Origin: Mimachlamys varia
Lineage: Eukaryota > Mollusca > Bivalvia > Pectinida > Pectinidae
Assembly (NCBI GenBank): GCA_947623455.1
Contig: OX392527.1
Span: 4,088,001-4,152,000 of the forward strand
Direction of reading: 5' to 3'
DNA: 64,000 nucleotides
Under the pieces are notes generated by a model. It saw nothing but the letters and a program-made list of their open reading frames with translations. It made no database searches and was not told the origin of the DNA. The position numbers and the translations under genes are program-made. Positions 12,548 through 22,512 of this stretch are shown piece after piece (position 1 is the stretch's first letter; each line of letters opens with the position of its first letter).

Positions 12548-13044
12548 TTATTTATTTGGTAGACATGTTTATAAACGCATATCTTTTATATACAAAATAA
12601 TCTTGAAACAGTATAACCACAATCTAAAACATTTTTCAACACGCACCCAACAATTTAAAAAAAAATGGAAAATATGTATGGCCCACCAATAAAAAAGCCC
12701 ATCAAAACATCTTTATCTACCAAAGGTCCAAACTGTAAAATATACCTGAATGACAATACTGATGTGAACATCTCACAACAGCAGTCTTACCAGTGAAGGA
12801 GGATGATTATGTTGGAGTCCCCAACACCAATATGAAACACATCCTTGCTGACATCAGCAACCGTGACCGTCTGACGGCGAACCTGTCATGGACGCCAATG
12901 ATAAGAAAGCAAATGACGTTAATAACGTATAGTTGTATTCACTTAAACACTGACGTAATGGTATCAACCTGTTTCTGTAACCTTGTCAACCAAATATTTT
13001 CCATGATATATAATGTATTTTATATAATGTCACTGCCATACAAC
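12548..13044 (+). other. Spacer with a weak frameshifted coding-like patch
   Basis: An ATG at 12665 opens a 43-codon frame to TGA 12794-12796 (begins MENMYGPPIKKPIKTS, ends NISQQQSYQ). The next frame then continues as KEDDYVGVPNTNMKHILAD to about 12930. Composition across the two frames looks protein-like and a single indel would join them, but no family is recognised and no splice sites are convincing. It may be a decayed exon or chance. Confidence 0.2.
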
Positions 13045-16000
13045 GTGATGTCAGTCCTCATAGCTTGCTGATCCAGTAAAACGTGATGTCAGTCCGATCC
13101 AGTAAGTGGCCGTCATACAACGTGATGTCAGGTCTCCAAGCCAGCTGATCCAGTACAACGTGATGTCAGGTCTCCAAGCCTGCTGATCAAGTAAGTGGCC
13201 GTCATACAACGTGATGTCAGGACTCCTAGCCTGCTGATCAAGTAAGTGGCCGTCATACAACGTGATGTCAGGTCTCCAAGCCTGCTGATCAAGTAAGTGG
13301 CCGTCATACAACGTGATGTCAGGTCTCCAAGCCTGCTGATCCAGTAAGTGGCCGTCATACAACGTGATGCCAGGTCTCCTAGCCTGCTGATCAAGTAAGT
13401 GGCCGTCATACAACATGATGTCAGGTCTCCTAGCCTGCTGATCCAGTAAGTGGCCGTCATACAACGTGATGTCAGGTCTCCAAGCCTGCTGATCCAGTAC
13501 AACGTGATGTCAGGTCTCCAAGCCTGCTGATCCAGTACAACGTGATGTCAGGTCTCCAAGCCTGCTGATCCAGTAAGTGGCCGTCATACAACGTGATGTC
13601 AGGTCTCCTAGCCTGCTGATCCAGTACAACGTGATGTCAGGTCTCCTAGCCTGCTGATCCAGTAAGTGGCCGTCATACAACGTGATGTCAGGTCTCCTAG
13701 CCTGCTGATCCAGTACAACGTGATGTCAGGTCTCCAAGCCTGCTGATCCTGTACAACGTGATGTCAGGTTTCCTAGTCTGCTGATCCAGTAAGTGGCCGT
13801 CATACAACGTGATGTCAGGTCTCCAAGCCTGCTGATCCAGTAAGTGGTCGTCATACAACGTGATGTCAGGTCTCCAAGCCTGCTGATCCAGTACAACGTG
13901 ATGTCAGGTCTCCTAGCCTGCTGATCCAGTAAGTGGCCGTCATACAACGTGATGTCAGGTCTCCTAGCCTGCTGATCCGGAAGTGGCCGTCATACAACGT
14001 GATGTCAGGTCTCCTAGCCTGCTGATCCAGTACAACGTGATGTCAGGTCTCCTAGCCTGCTGATCCAGTACAACGTGATGTCAGGTCTCCTAGCCTGCTG
14101 ATCCAGTACAACGCGGTGTCAGGTCTCCAAGCCTACTGATCCAGTAAGTGGCCGTCATACAACGTGATGTCAGGTCTCCTAGCCTGCTGATCCAGTAAGT
14201 GGCCGTCACACAACGTGATGTCAGGTCTCCTAGCTTGCTGATCCAGTACAACTTGATGTCAGGTCTCCAAGCCTGCTGATCCAGTAAGTGGCCGTCATAC
14301 AACGTGATGTCAGGTCTCCAAGCCTGCTGATCCAGTAAGTAGCCGTCATACAACGTGATGTCAGGTCTCCTAGCCTGCTGATCCAGTAAGTGGCCGTCAC
14401 ACAACGTGATGTCAGGTCTCCTAGCTTGCTGATCCAGTACAACGTGATGTCAGGTCTCCAAGCCTGCTGATCCAGTAAGTGGCCGACATACAACGTGATG
14501 TCAGGTCTCCTAGCCTGCTGATCCAGTAAGTGGCCGTCACACAACGTGATGTCAGGTCTCCTAGCTTGCTGATCCAGTACAACGTGATGTCAGGTCTCCT
14601 AGCCTGCTGATCCAGTACAACGTGATGTCAGGTCTCCTAGCCTGCTGATCCAGTACAACGCGGTGTCAGGTCTCCAAGCCTACTGATCCAGTAAGTGGCC
14701 GTCATACAACGTGATGTCAGGTCTCCTAGCCTGCTGATCCAGTAAGTGGCCGTCACACAACGTGATGTCAGGTCTCCTAGCTTGCTGATCCAGTACAACT
14801 TGATGTCAGGTCTCCAAGCCTGCTGATCCAGTAAGTGGCCGTCATACAACGTGATGTCAGGTCTCCAAGCCTGCTGATCCAGTAAGTAGCCGTCATACAA
14901 CGTGATGTCAGGTCTCCTAGCCTGCTGATCCAGTAAGTGGCCGTCACACAACGTGATGTCAGGTCTCCTAGCCTGCTGATCCAGTACAACGTGATGTCAG
15001 GTCTCCAAGCCTGCTGATCCAGTACAACGTGATGTCAGGTCTCCAAGCCTGCTGATCCAGTAAATGGCCGTCATACAACGTGATGTCAGGTCTTCTAGCC
15101 TGCTGATCCAGTAAATGGCCGTCACACAACGTGATGTCAGGTCTCCTAGCCTGCTGATCCAGTAAGTGGCCGTCACACAACGTGATGCCAGGTCTCCAAG
15201 CCTGCTGATCCAGTAAGTGGCCGTCATACAACGTGATGCCAGGTCTCCTAGCCTGCTGATCCAGTACAACGTGATGTCAGGTCTCCTAGCCTGCTGATCC
15301 AGTACAACGTGATGTCAGATCTCCAAGCCTGCTGATCCAGTAAGTGGCCATCATACAACGTGATGTCAGGTCTCCAAGCCTGCTGATCCAGTAAGTGGTC
15401 GTCATACAACGTGATGTCAGGTCTCCAAGCCTGCTGATCCAGTAAGTGGTCGTCATAAAACGTGATGTCAGGTCTCCTAGCCTGCTGATCCAGTTCAACG
15501 TGATGTCAGGTCTCCTAGCCTGCTGATCCAGTAAGTGGCGGTCATACAACGTGATGTCAGGTCTCCTAGCCTGCTGATCCAGTACAACGTGATGTCAGGT
15601 CTCCAAGCCTGCTGATCCAGTAAGTGGCCGTCATACAACGTGATGTCAGGTCTCCAAGCCAGCTGATCCAGTAAGTGGCCGTCATACAACGTGATGTCAG
15701 GTCTCCTAGCCTGCTGATCCAGTACAACGTGATGTCAGGTCTCCAAGCCAGCTGATCCAGTAAGTGGCCGTCATAAAACGTGATGTCAGGTCTCCTAGCC
15801 TGCTGATCCAGTACAACGTGATGTCAGGTCTCCTAGCCTGCTGATCCAGTAAGTGGCCGTCATACAACGTGATGTCAGGTCTCCTAGCCTGCTGATCCAG
15901 TACAACGTGATGTCAGGTCTCCAAGCCTGCTGATCCAGTAAGTGGCCGTCATACAACGTGATGTCAGGTCTCCAAGCCAGCTGATCCAGTACAACGTGAT

Positions 16001-16400
16001 GTCAGGTCTCCAAGCCTGCTGATCCAGTAAGTGGCCGTCATACAACGTGATGTCAGGTCTCCTAGCCTGCTGATCCAGTACAACGTGATGTCAGGTCTCC
16101 AAGCCTGCTGATCCAGTAAGTGGCCGTCATACAACGTGATGTCAGGTCTCCAAGCCTGCTGATCCAGTAAGTGGCCGTCATACAACGTGATGTCAGTCCT
16201 CATAGCTTGCTGATCCAGTACAACGTGATGTCAGGTCTCCTAGCCTGCTGATCCAGTAAGTGGTCGTTATACAACGTGATGTCAGTCCTCATAGCCTGCT
16301 GATCCAGTACAACGTGATGTCAGGTCTCCTAGCCTGCTGATCCAGTAAGTGGTCGTTATACAACGTGATGTCAGGTCTCCTAGCCTGCTGATCCAGTAAG
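13045..16400. repeat. Mixed 38-bp/51-bp tandem array (two monomer types)
   Basis: The short unit is CCTGCTGATCCAGTACAACG followed by TGATGTCAGGTCTCCWAG (38 bp). The long unit has 13 extra bases around AAGTGGCCGTCATACAAC (51 bp). The two types are interspersed irregularly along the array, about 75 units in all. Both contain TGATCCAGTA and CAACGTGATGTCAGG. Runs of 51-bp units keep several minus-strand frames open (ITLYDGHLLDQQARRPD repeats). These are treated as non-genic because 38-bp units break the frame repeatedly. Confidence 0.97.
14030..15000. repeat. Higher-order duplication, 547 bp, in the 38/51 array
   Basis: The rare ACAACGCGGTGTCAGG variant appears at about 14109 and 14656, 547 bp apart. 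The surrounding order of long and short units and variants such as CAACTTGATG and GTAGCCGTCATAC matches. This gives identical 104-codon minus-strand ORFs at 14090-14404 and 14637-14951. Near identity shows that the duplication is recent. Confidence 0.88.
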
Positions 16401-16494
16401 TGGCTACTAACAGAGAGGTATAATACTACTCAAGGGAAGTGCTGAAAGCAAAATCTTTATAATATCTCTACATTGAAAACTTTTTAAAAAAAAT

Positions 16495-16812
16495 AACAGA
16501 ATACCGAAGCGTCAACAAAACCATAATCCAAATTCAGGGGCATATATAAACAAAGGAAAGATTTACATGGTTGCCACTGAAAAAGTACAAGAGAATAAGA
16601 CCATGTGTTCCGGAAAAGTAAGCGTCTTCTGGTTTATCGATGACACCATCAAAGAAGTAAACACCATGTCCCCAAAGTGAAAACCGAGTCATATTTCTCC
16701 AGCACAAGGAATGATACTAGTGAGTATTATTAGTACAGGCCACCTTCATATCATAACACGGATACAAAATAATGTTCAATGGGACCAAGAAGGCAACTAT
16801 ATTTTCATCTGT
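16495..16812 (-). mobile_element. RT-Y retroelement copy R2, antisense, 3' end
   Basis: On the plus strand it starts ACCGAAGCGTCAACAAAACC (complement of the element 3' terminus). It continues through GGAAAGATTTACATG, GAGAATAAGACCA, TTCCGGAAAAGTAAGCGTCT and CCCCAAAGTGAAAACCGAG, then a coding remnant to 16800. On the minus strand the remnant reads FLVPLNIILYPCYDMKV, equivalent to LGLIENYSKSLYAMKI in the 53.8-kb copy. It is truncated on its 5' side where the 30-bp array begins, so the array directly abuts the retroelement. The upstream part of the RT is absent. Confidence 0.8.
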
Positions 16813-17885
16813 CAAGTCCCTTTGCCGTTGTTTGTTGGCGCTGCGGTAATTTTTCCTTTCTTTGTTGACGCCATGGTACATTTTCCCTTGTTTGTTGACG
16901 CCGTGGTACATTTTCCATTGTTTGTTGACGCCATGGTATATTTTCCTTTGTTTGTTGACGCCGTGGTACATTTTCCCTTGTTTGTTGACGCCGTGGTACA
17001 TTTTCCTTTGTTTGTTGACGCCGTGGTACATTTTCCTTTGTTTGTTTGACGCTGTGGTACATTTCCCTTTGCATGTTGACGCCGTGGTACATTTTACCAT
17101 GCTTGTTGACGCTGTGGTACATTTTACCTTGCTTGTTGACGCCGTGGTACATTTTACCTTGCTTGTTGACGCCGTGGTACATTTTACCTTGCTTGTTGAC
17201 GCCGTGGTACATTTTACCTTGTTTGTTGACGCCGTGGTACATTTTCCCTTGTTTGTTGACGCCATGGTACATTTTCCCTTGTTTATTGACGCCGTGGTAC
17301 ATTTTACCTTGCTTGTTGACGCCGTGGTACATTTTCCCTTGCTTGTTGACGCCGTGGTACATTTTCCCTTGTTTGTTGACGCCATGGTACATTTTCCCTT
17401 GTTTGTTGACGCCGTGGTACATTTTACCTTGCTTGTTGACGCCGTGGTACATTTTCCCTTGCTTGTTGACGCTGTGGTACAGTTTACCGTTCTTGTTGAC
17501 GCAGTGGTACATTTTCCCTTGGTTGTTGACGCTGTGGTACAGTTTACCGTTCTTGTTGACGCAGTGGTACATTTTCCCTTGGTTGTTGACGCCGTGGTAC
17601 ATTTTACCTTGTTTGTTGACGCCGTGGTACATTTTCCCTTGCTTGTTGACGCCGTGGTACATTTTACCTTGTTTGTTGACGCCGTGGTACATTTTCCCTT
17701 GCTTGTTGACGCCGTGGTACAGTTTACCTTGCTTGTTGACGCTGTGGTACATTTTACCTTGTTTGTTGACGCCGTGGTACATTTTCCCTTGCTTGTTGAC
17801 GCCGTGGTACATTTTCCCTTGCTTGTTGACGCCGTGGTACATTTTCCCTTGCTTGTTGACGCCGTGGTACATTTCCTTTGTTTTG
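16813..17885. repeat. Minisatellite array, 30-bp unit, about 36 copies
   Basis: The unit is GCCGTGGTACATTTTCCCTT followed by GYTTGTTGAC. The unit is a multiple of 3 and nearly stop-free, so two frames on each strand stay open for 280-406 codons (for example 16717-17937 on the minus strand with KGKCTTASTS repeats, and 16862-18007 on the plus strand with VDAVVHFPLL repeats). Simultaneous openness of four frames argues against protein selection in any one. The 406-codon minus ORF terminates inside the adjacent retroelement remnant. Confidence 0.96.
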
Positions 17886-18699
17886 TGATACATTTTCCTT
17901 TGCTTATTGCTATTATTTTACATTTTGATTTGTTCAAAGTGATTGTTGGAGGTTATGAAATAGATGTAAGGAAAATAGAAAAAGTTATAACCAATGTGGA
18001 CCGTTAATTGTTAGATAAATATTGAGCTAATAAATAAATATGAATCATATTCAGCAAAATTGAAATAGAAAATCTCATTGTAAATTTTCGGAATTTAAAA
18101 TAAATTGGTTTTGAGCTAAACACAAAAATGACAGATTCTGCCTTTTTTATTATTAGTAGTATTATCATTATAAATGGCTAGTTTGTATCTTTTCTAATAA
18201 ATGTATTAAAACGGAAACGTACTCATAAATATAACACTACTACACGTTCGCTAATGGTGGTCTACAGTTAATAAATTAATATTTAATTAGAGGGACCACT
18301 CGACGTTAACTCTGTCACTACCAGGACAGTGATGGATTACGTGGGTCAACAGTTGGCGGTCTGTGATGGGTAACAGGACAGTTACACGAGTTTACGCCAT
18401 AAACAATCCTTTATAATCAGCCCATCACCTTTTAACTGTTGAGATCATTTTCAAAACAATTTTTTCATTCTTTCGGATATATGTTTCTTGAAAATAAGTA
18501 AGTATTTTATAGAATACAAAAAATAAGATATTCTCTAATTTTTAACATTAATTATTATGTCAACCGATATTTGTATTACAAAAGATAAAGATAGGCATTT
18601 CTTATTTATTTCCCTTTCCATGATAATCGTCTGTATTATCTTAAACCATATTTGTTACTTATGGAGTCGTACATGTATTGTAGGTATACCTTTACATAT
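17886..18699. other. AT-rich spacer, no gene seen
   Basis: AT-rich sequence with long A/T runs and no ORF, RNA gene or element recognised. A slightly GC-richer part at 18290-18410 (AACTCTGTCACTACCAGGACAG) has no identifiable function. Confidence 0.55.
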
Positions 18700-18799
18700 C
18701 CCCCCCCCCCAAAAAAAAAAGAAGTAATAAAAAAAATCCAAAAAGCCAATAAATATAGCTCCCTCGTCTCCCCCACTCCCCCCCCCCCCCCCCCCCCCC
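18700..18799. repeat. Homopolymer cluster: C11-A10 and C22 tracts
   Basis: A run of 11 C followed by 10 A lies at about 18700-18720, and a run of 22 C at 18778-18799. The C22 tract (G22 on the minus strand) could form G-quadruplex or i-motif structure and is also a typical site of sequencing-length error. Confidence 0.95.
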
Positions 18800-19169
18800 T
18801 CCTTCCCTCGCAGTCATCTTCCATAATGGATGACATAGTGTAAACTTCTAAACTTGTTTGTCGGCATAATTTGTTTGAACAAATGACGATTTGTTCGCAG
18901 GTCGTAAACCATCTGCGCTCTTAATGTTCAAGAGCCTGGTGAATATGTCATCGCCGACAGGAATGATCAACTACTCGACGACTTTATTGTACAACACATC
19001 ATAGCTTACCTCGACACATAACAGATGTATCACTGTAGGTAACACGCACGTCAAATCTGGTGTGGCAGGTGTTCCACAAATATATAAACTTCTGTTTTGT
19101 TTATTAATTCAGAAGAGCATAATTCTGTCGATACTTAAGAGACCCGATCTCGATCCGCATAATGTCAAT
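18800..19169. other. Spacer, nothing recognised
   Basis: Mixed-composition sequence between the poly-C tract and the 84-bp repeat, without ORF or known motif. Confidence 0.5.
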
Positions 19170-19640
19170 CAAAGTGGTACTTAATCTACCCCTCTCACAC
19201 TATGTCATTTCAGCTATAATAAAGATACCCTTCTAATCCTTATCAAGTCTGCTATAGAGGTTTTAAATCTACACCTCTCAATTTGTGTCATTTCAGCTAT
19301 AATACAGACACCCCTTCTTATCCTTATCGTGTCAACTATAGCGGTTCTAAATCTACACCTCTCAATTTGTGTCATTTCAGCTATAATACAGACACCCCTT
19401 CTTATCCTTATCGTGTCAACTATAGCGGTTCTAAAGCTACCCCTTTCAATCTGTGTCATTTCAGCTATAGTAAAGATATCCTTCTAATCCTTATCATGTC
19501 TGCTATAATAAATATACTTCTTCTTATCCTTATCGTGTCGGCTATAGTGGTTCTAAATCTACCCCCTCTCAACTCTCAATCCGTGTCATTTCAGCTATAA
19601 TGAAGACACCCCTTATATCCTTATCGTGTCGGTACTAAGG
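19170..19640. repeat. 84-bp tandem repeat, about 5 copies
   Basis: The unit includes TGTGTCATTTCAGCTATAAT, then ACACCCCTTCTTATCCTTAT and CGGTTCTAAATCTACACC. The GTGTCATTTCAG anchor recurs 84 bp apart (19285, 19369) with more diverged copies on both sides. Every unit repeats TTTCAGCTAT, which resembles a splice-acceptor string but has no exon after it. A 14-base core (TCTAAATCTACACC) is shared with the 31-bp array at 39.0 kb. Confidence 0.92.
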
Positions 19641-20432
19641 ATACCCCTCGTAATCACTATCATGCCAGCAATGGTTATACTAGCGAATCCTTGTCTAAAT
19701 GTTGCAAGAAATGTTAAAGAAGAAAGGCCTTGTATTGTAGAATTCATGAATCAGCGCGCGCCAGTCCGACACGTGCGCGACTGATCGATACATCAAACCG
19801 GTACGTGTTTTTGTTAGACGCTCGCCAATCATTATCATATACATATTTAATTCCACACTTTGTGTATGTAACCGCGGAGGACTAACTCAACTAATTACTT
19901 TGAATTTCTAATGGAAAGGCTGCATTTCAGACAATTACGTCACAGATCCATTAGCACAATACAGTGAAAGTGAAGGCAGTTATTCTCGGAGGGCCAATCA
20001 GCGGATCTGGTTCCTCAATGTTGTCATAGGTTCCTATACGTCCAACATTTAATTGCTAATTTTATTTCTGCTAATTAAGCGCTAACACTATTATGCCTGG
20101 TAAACGAATCAATGATAAAAGTAGAAACCATAGGCTACAAAATGAATTTGATATTGAATTTCTATTGAAGATTCATTTTATTTCAAAAATTAATGAGTTG
20201 ACTTGATGTAACAGTTTCCTTGTATTTTGCCAGCTTTGACACCAAGTACTGAAATCCGACTAGCACTGTGTTTGCAATAAAGCGTTCGTCTGTTGAACAA
20301 TGATTATGAGATAATGAGAGTTGTGAATGAAAAATTAAGAAGGAGACTCCTTTTCAGCGACAAATGATAATCCGGAGCGAGTGGCAGTGCAGGTGTACAC
20401 ACAAAGGTTTTTTATCGCAACTGTCGTTTTAT
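19641..20432. other. Non-repetitive spacer with GC-rich hairpin patch
   Basis: At 19750-19790 a GC-rich segment (ATCAGCGCGCGCCAGTC, then CGTGCGCGACTGAT) can pair imperfectly with itself. The rest has no ORF or recognised element. Confidence 0.4.
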
Positions 20433-20572
20433 AGGGTTATCGTCGGTGTTATCGCCAGTGTTATCGTCGATGTTATCGTCATCGTCGGTGTTATAGTCGG
20501 TTTTATCGTCGGCCGTATCGCTAGCAATATCGCTGGTGTTATCGCCAGTGTTATCGTCGATGTTATAGGACA
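20433..20572. repeat. Short GTTATCGYCGRT minisatellite (about 12 bp)
   Basis: Degenerate 12-15-bp repeats of GTTATCGTCGATGTTATCG type, about ten copies. The +1 frame reads as a valine/isoleucine-rich string (VIVGVIASVIVDVI), which simply reflects the repeat. Confidence 0.85.
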
Positions 20573-20599
20573 TAACATGCTTTTCTAAGCATTATTTAT

Positions 20600-20775
20600 T
20601 GATAATGATCATAGAGTCGGGTTTTTTTTCTTTCTGTTTCCTCCTCTTTCCTTTCGTTTTAATTGTTTCCATGCACCTGATTTCGTTCTTATCTATATTT
20701 TTCCTGCCGTTTTTCACACCTTCTTTTCCTTGTTTCCTTCCTACTTTTATTTTTCCTCTTCCTCAACTGCCCTGC
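20600..20775. other. Pyrimidine-rich tract
   Basis: Long T/C-rich stretch on the plus strand (TTTTTTTTCTTTCTGTTTCC and similar) with no gene signal. A second T/C-rich stretch follows at 20975-21140. Confidence 0.6.
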
Positions 20776-20975
20776 AGGTAAGGCGTAAGAATTGTACCTG
20801 CTGCCCCATTGCATGATCGTAAGAGGCGACTAAATTTGGGATCTTATCTTTTCATGTCTTTCTAAACATATTTCTCCTTTCATCACATACCTGTACACCG
20901 GGAGGCCGTCCTTATATTACTATGGCTTTATTAGGACGTAAAAACAACCAAACCAAACCGAACAAAACATAAATC
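20776..20975 (+). mobile_element. Possible SINE or LINE-tail fragment with AAACC tail
   Basis: A GC-balanced segment (GTACCTGCTGCCCCATTGCA, GATCGTAAGAGGCGACTAAA, CCGGGAGGCCGTCC) ends in TTAGGACGTAAAAACAACC followed by repeated AACC units. An abrupt body ending in a short A-rich repeat is typical of short retroposons, and the body resembles interspersed repeats remembered from bivalve genomes. No second copy was seen in this window, so family membership is an inference. Confidence 0.4.
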
Positions 20976-21204
20976 TTTCTCAATTGGTGTCTTTTTCTCT
21001 CCAATATTTTCTTCTTTTACCTCTCCTTTCATTTTTCATTCCTACTTTCCCATTTTATTCTAACAGTGTTTGTCCTACCTCATTACATCAAACTAGTTGA
21101 ATCACTTAATCCCTATCATCCTTCACTCCTGTCTTCCTTTCTATATTCACACGGCGGTATCGTACGTACACTGATATGTCTTGTTCACATATAAATACAC
21201 AGTT

Positions 21205-21345
21205 CTTCCAGAACAGCTGGTCTTATTCTCTTATACTTTTGCATCGGTCTCCATGTAAATCTTTCCCTTTTGTTCATATTTTGTCTATACTTTAATCGAT
21301 TTTGAGTTCGGATTATGGTTTTGTTAACGTTTCGATATTCTATAA
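21205..21345 (+). mobile_element. RT-Y retroelement copy R3, 3' tail only, sense
   Basis: It begins at TTCCAGAACAGCTGGTCTTA and continues with TCTCCATGTAAATCTTTCCC, TTTTGTTCATATTTTG, TCGATTTTGAGTTCGGATTA and GTTTTGTTAACGTTTCG, the same order as the other copies. The protein part is missing, which fits 5' truncation. Confidence 0.82.
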
Positions 21346-22030
21346 TCATTTTTCTCGATATGGCTGCTTTACATATAAGCATACACTTCTAGATATGTCG
21401 TCTCATTGCTATGAATTCCAAGTAACGTCATATTCCTGCTCAATATTTACTCCCCATTCTAGGCGATGGAGTAAAGCTGATTTATATGACACTGTTGGCG
21501 ATAAATCCTGAGGAGGGGGTTGTTAATAAGTGGGTATGCTAATTGTCTCAGTCGCCAAGACAAAGGTCGGGGACAGTTTTTCGAGTTGAAATAGGTTAAG
21601 AAATGTATCCGACTATATTTAATTTTCTTGGTTCCCTGAACTAAAGGGCATTGGGCGTCCTTTAGTGATATATGACCTTTGTTAGAAAAGTTCATCTCAT
21701 GGTGTTTTTAAAGCCTTTCAGAATGAATTAAGGAAAAAGATATACTTAGCAAGGAGGTAATCAGATATGACTGTAACTTGTTCTGGTTTTAACATATACA
21801 TATGAACAATAATTGGTGCTGCCGATGGTAGCATTATTGACATTATCTGTCAAAAGCGGTTGTTACACATTTCGATACAAATTCAGAACTGTAAGTTATG
21901 TTTATGTCAGTATATAGCATCGTTATATATCTGGTTTGTTTATGTTTGCAAAAGTAAACAAAAATACTGAAGTGTATGTAACAACAAGAACTAGTATTCC
22001 AACTTTAAGTCGACAGCACTAGAGCAAACT
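21346..22030. other. Spacer, nothing recognised
   Basis: AT-rich sequence with no ORF above 80 codons and no identifiable element. The two overlapping short ORFs here have no recognisable motif. Confidence 0.5.
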
Positions 22031-22190
22031 ATAAAAAAGGGAAGGATTTTAATGACCTCCAACAAAGCCAAGTAAATAGTGTTTTGGAAAGATAATGTAA
22101 GCGTCATCTACGTCATCAAAGACAAAATCTCATTCAGATTCAAGTAAAATGTCCTCAAAACGAGAACTAGTAAAACCTCACGGATCACTT
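22031..22190 (-). mobile_element. Degraded RT-Y tail, copy R4, antisense
   Basis: Weak but ordered match to the antisense tail: GGAAAGATAATGTAAGCGTC, ATCATCAAAGAC-like spacing, CAGATTCAAGTAAAATGTCC and TCAAAACGAGAACT. These correspond to GGAAGAGTAAGCGTCTT, AGATCCAAGTAAATG and AAAGTGAGAACTGAG at 53.6 kb. It is more diverged than the other copies. Confidence 0.6.
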
Positions 22191-22512
22191 TGAATCAAAT
22201 ACGTTGAACTTCTTCAACTTTTCCTTTGTCTCTATCAATCTGTATCGTTGTGAACTACTTGTATCTTATTTTGTGTAGACTGTGGATCAACTAATTCCGA
22301 GAGTCAAGATGTCCACTCTCTTAAATACTCTATCAGCTGGTATTAAGAGAGTAGAGCGTAGAAGCAGGAATATTACTATTTAAAGAAAGGAAAGTGAATG
22401 GTCAACATAGGTAGTATATCTCAGAGCGTAGAAGTATACTGCTCCTGCTAACAGAAAACGACAATAGTAATATCAGGATATACGATTGATGTGGTCAACC
22501 TCTAGAAGATTG
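22191..22512. other. Spacer, nothing recognised
   Basis: A short direct repeat of TAAGAGAGTAGAGCGTAGAAG and CAGAGCGTAGAAGTA is present; otherwise featureless. Confidence 0.5.

Noticed and set aside
13051..16203. Minus-strand ORFs with DGHLLDQQARRPDITLY repeats
   Set aside because: Overlapping frames give alternative repeats (YWISRLGDLTSRC) and 38-bp units break each frame, so this is a repeat by-product.
16805..18007. Long ORFs on both strands (280-406 codons) as real repeat proteins
   Set aside because: Four frames are open at once over the same 30-bp units, with no start context, introns or unique domain. The plain explanation is a stop-poor unit divisible by 3.
19170..19640. Repeated splice acceptors (TTTCAGCT) marking small exons
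   Set aside because: They are part of an 84-bp tandem unit. No donor sites or conserved frames follow them.
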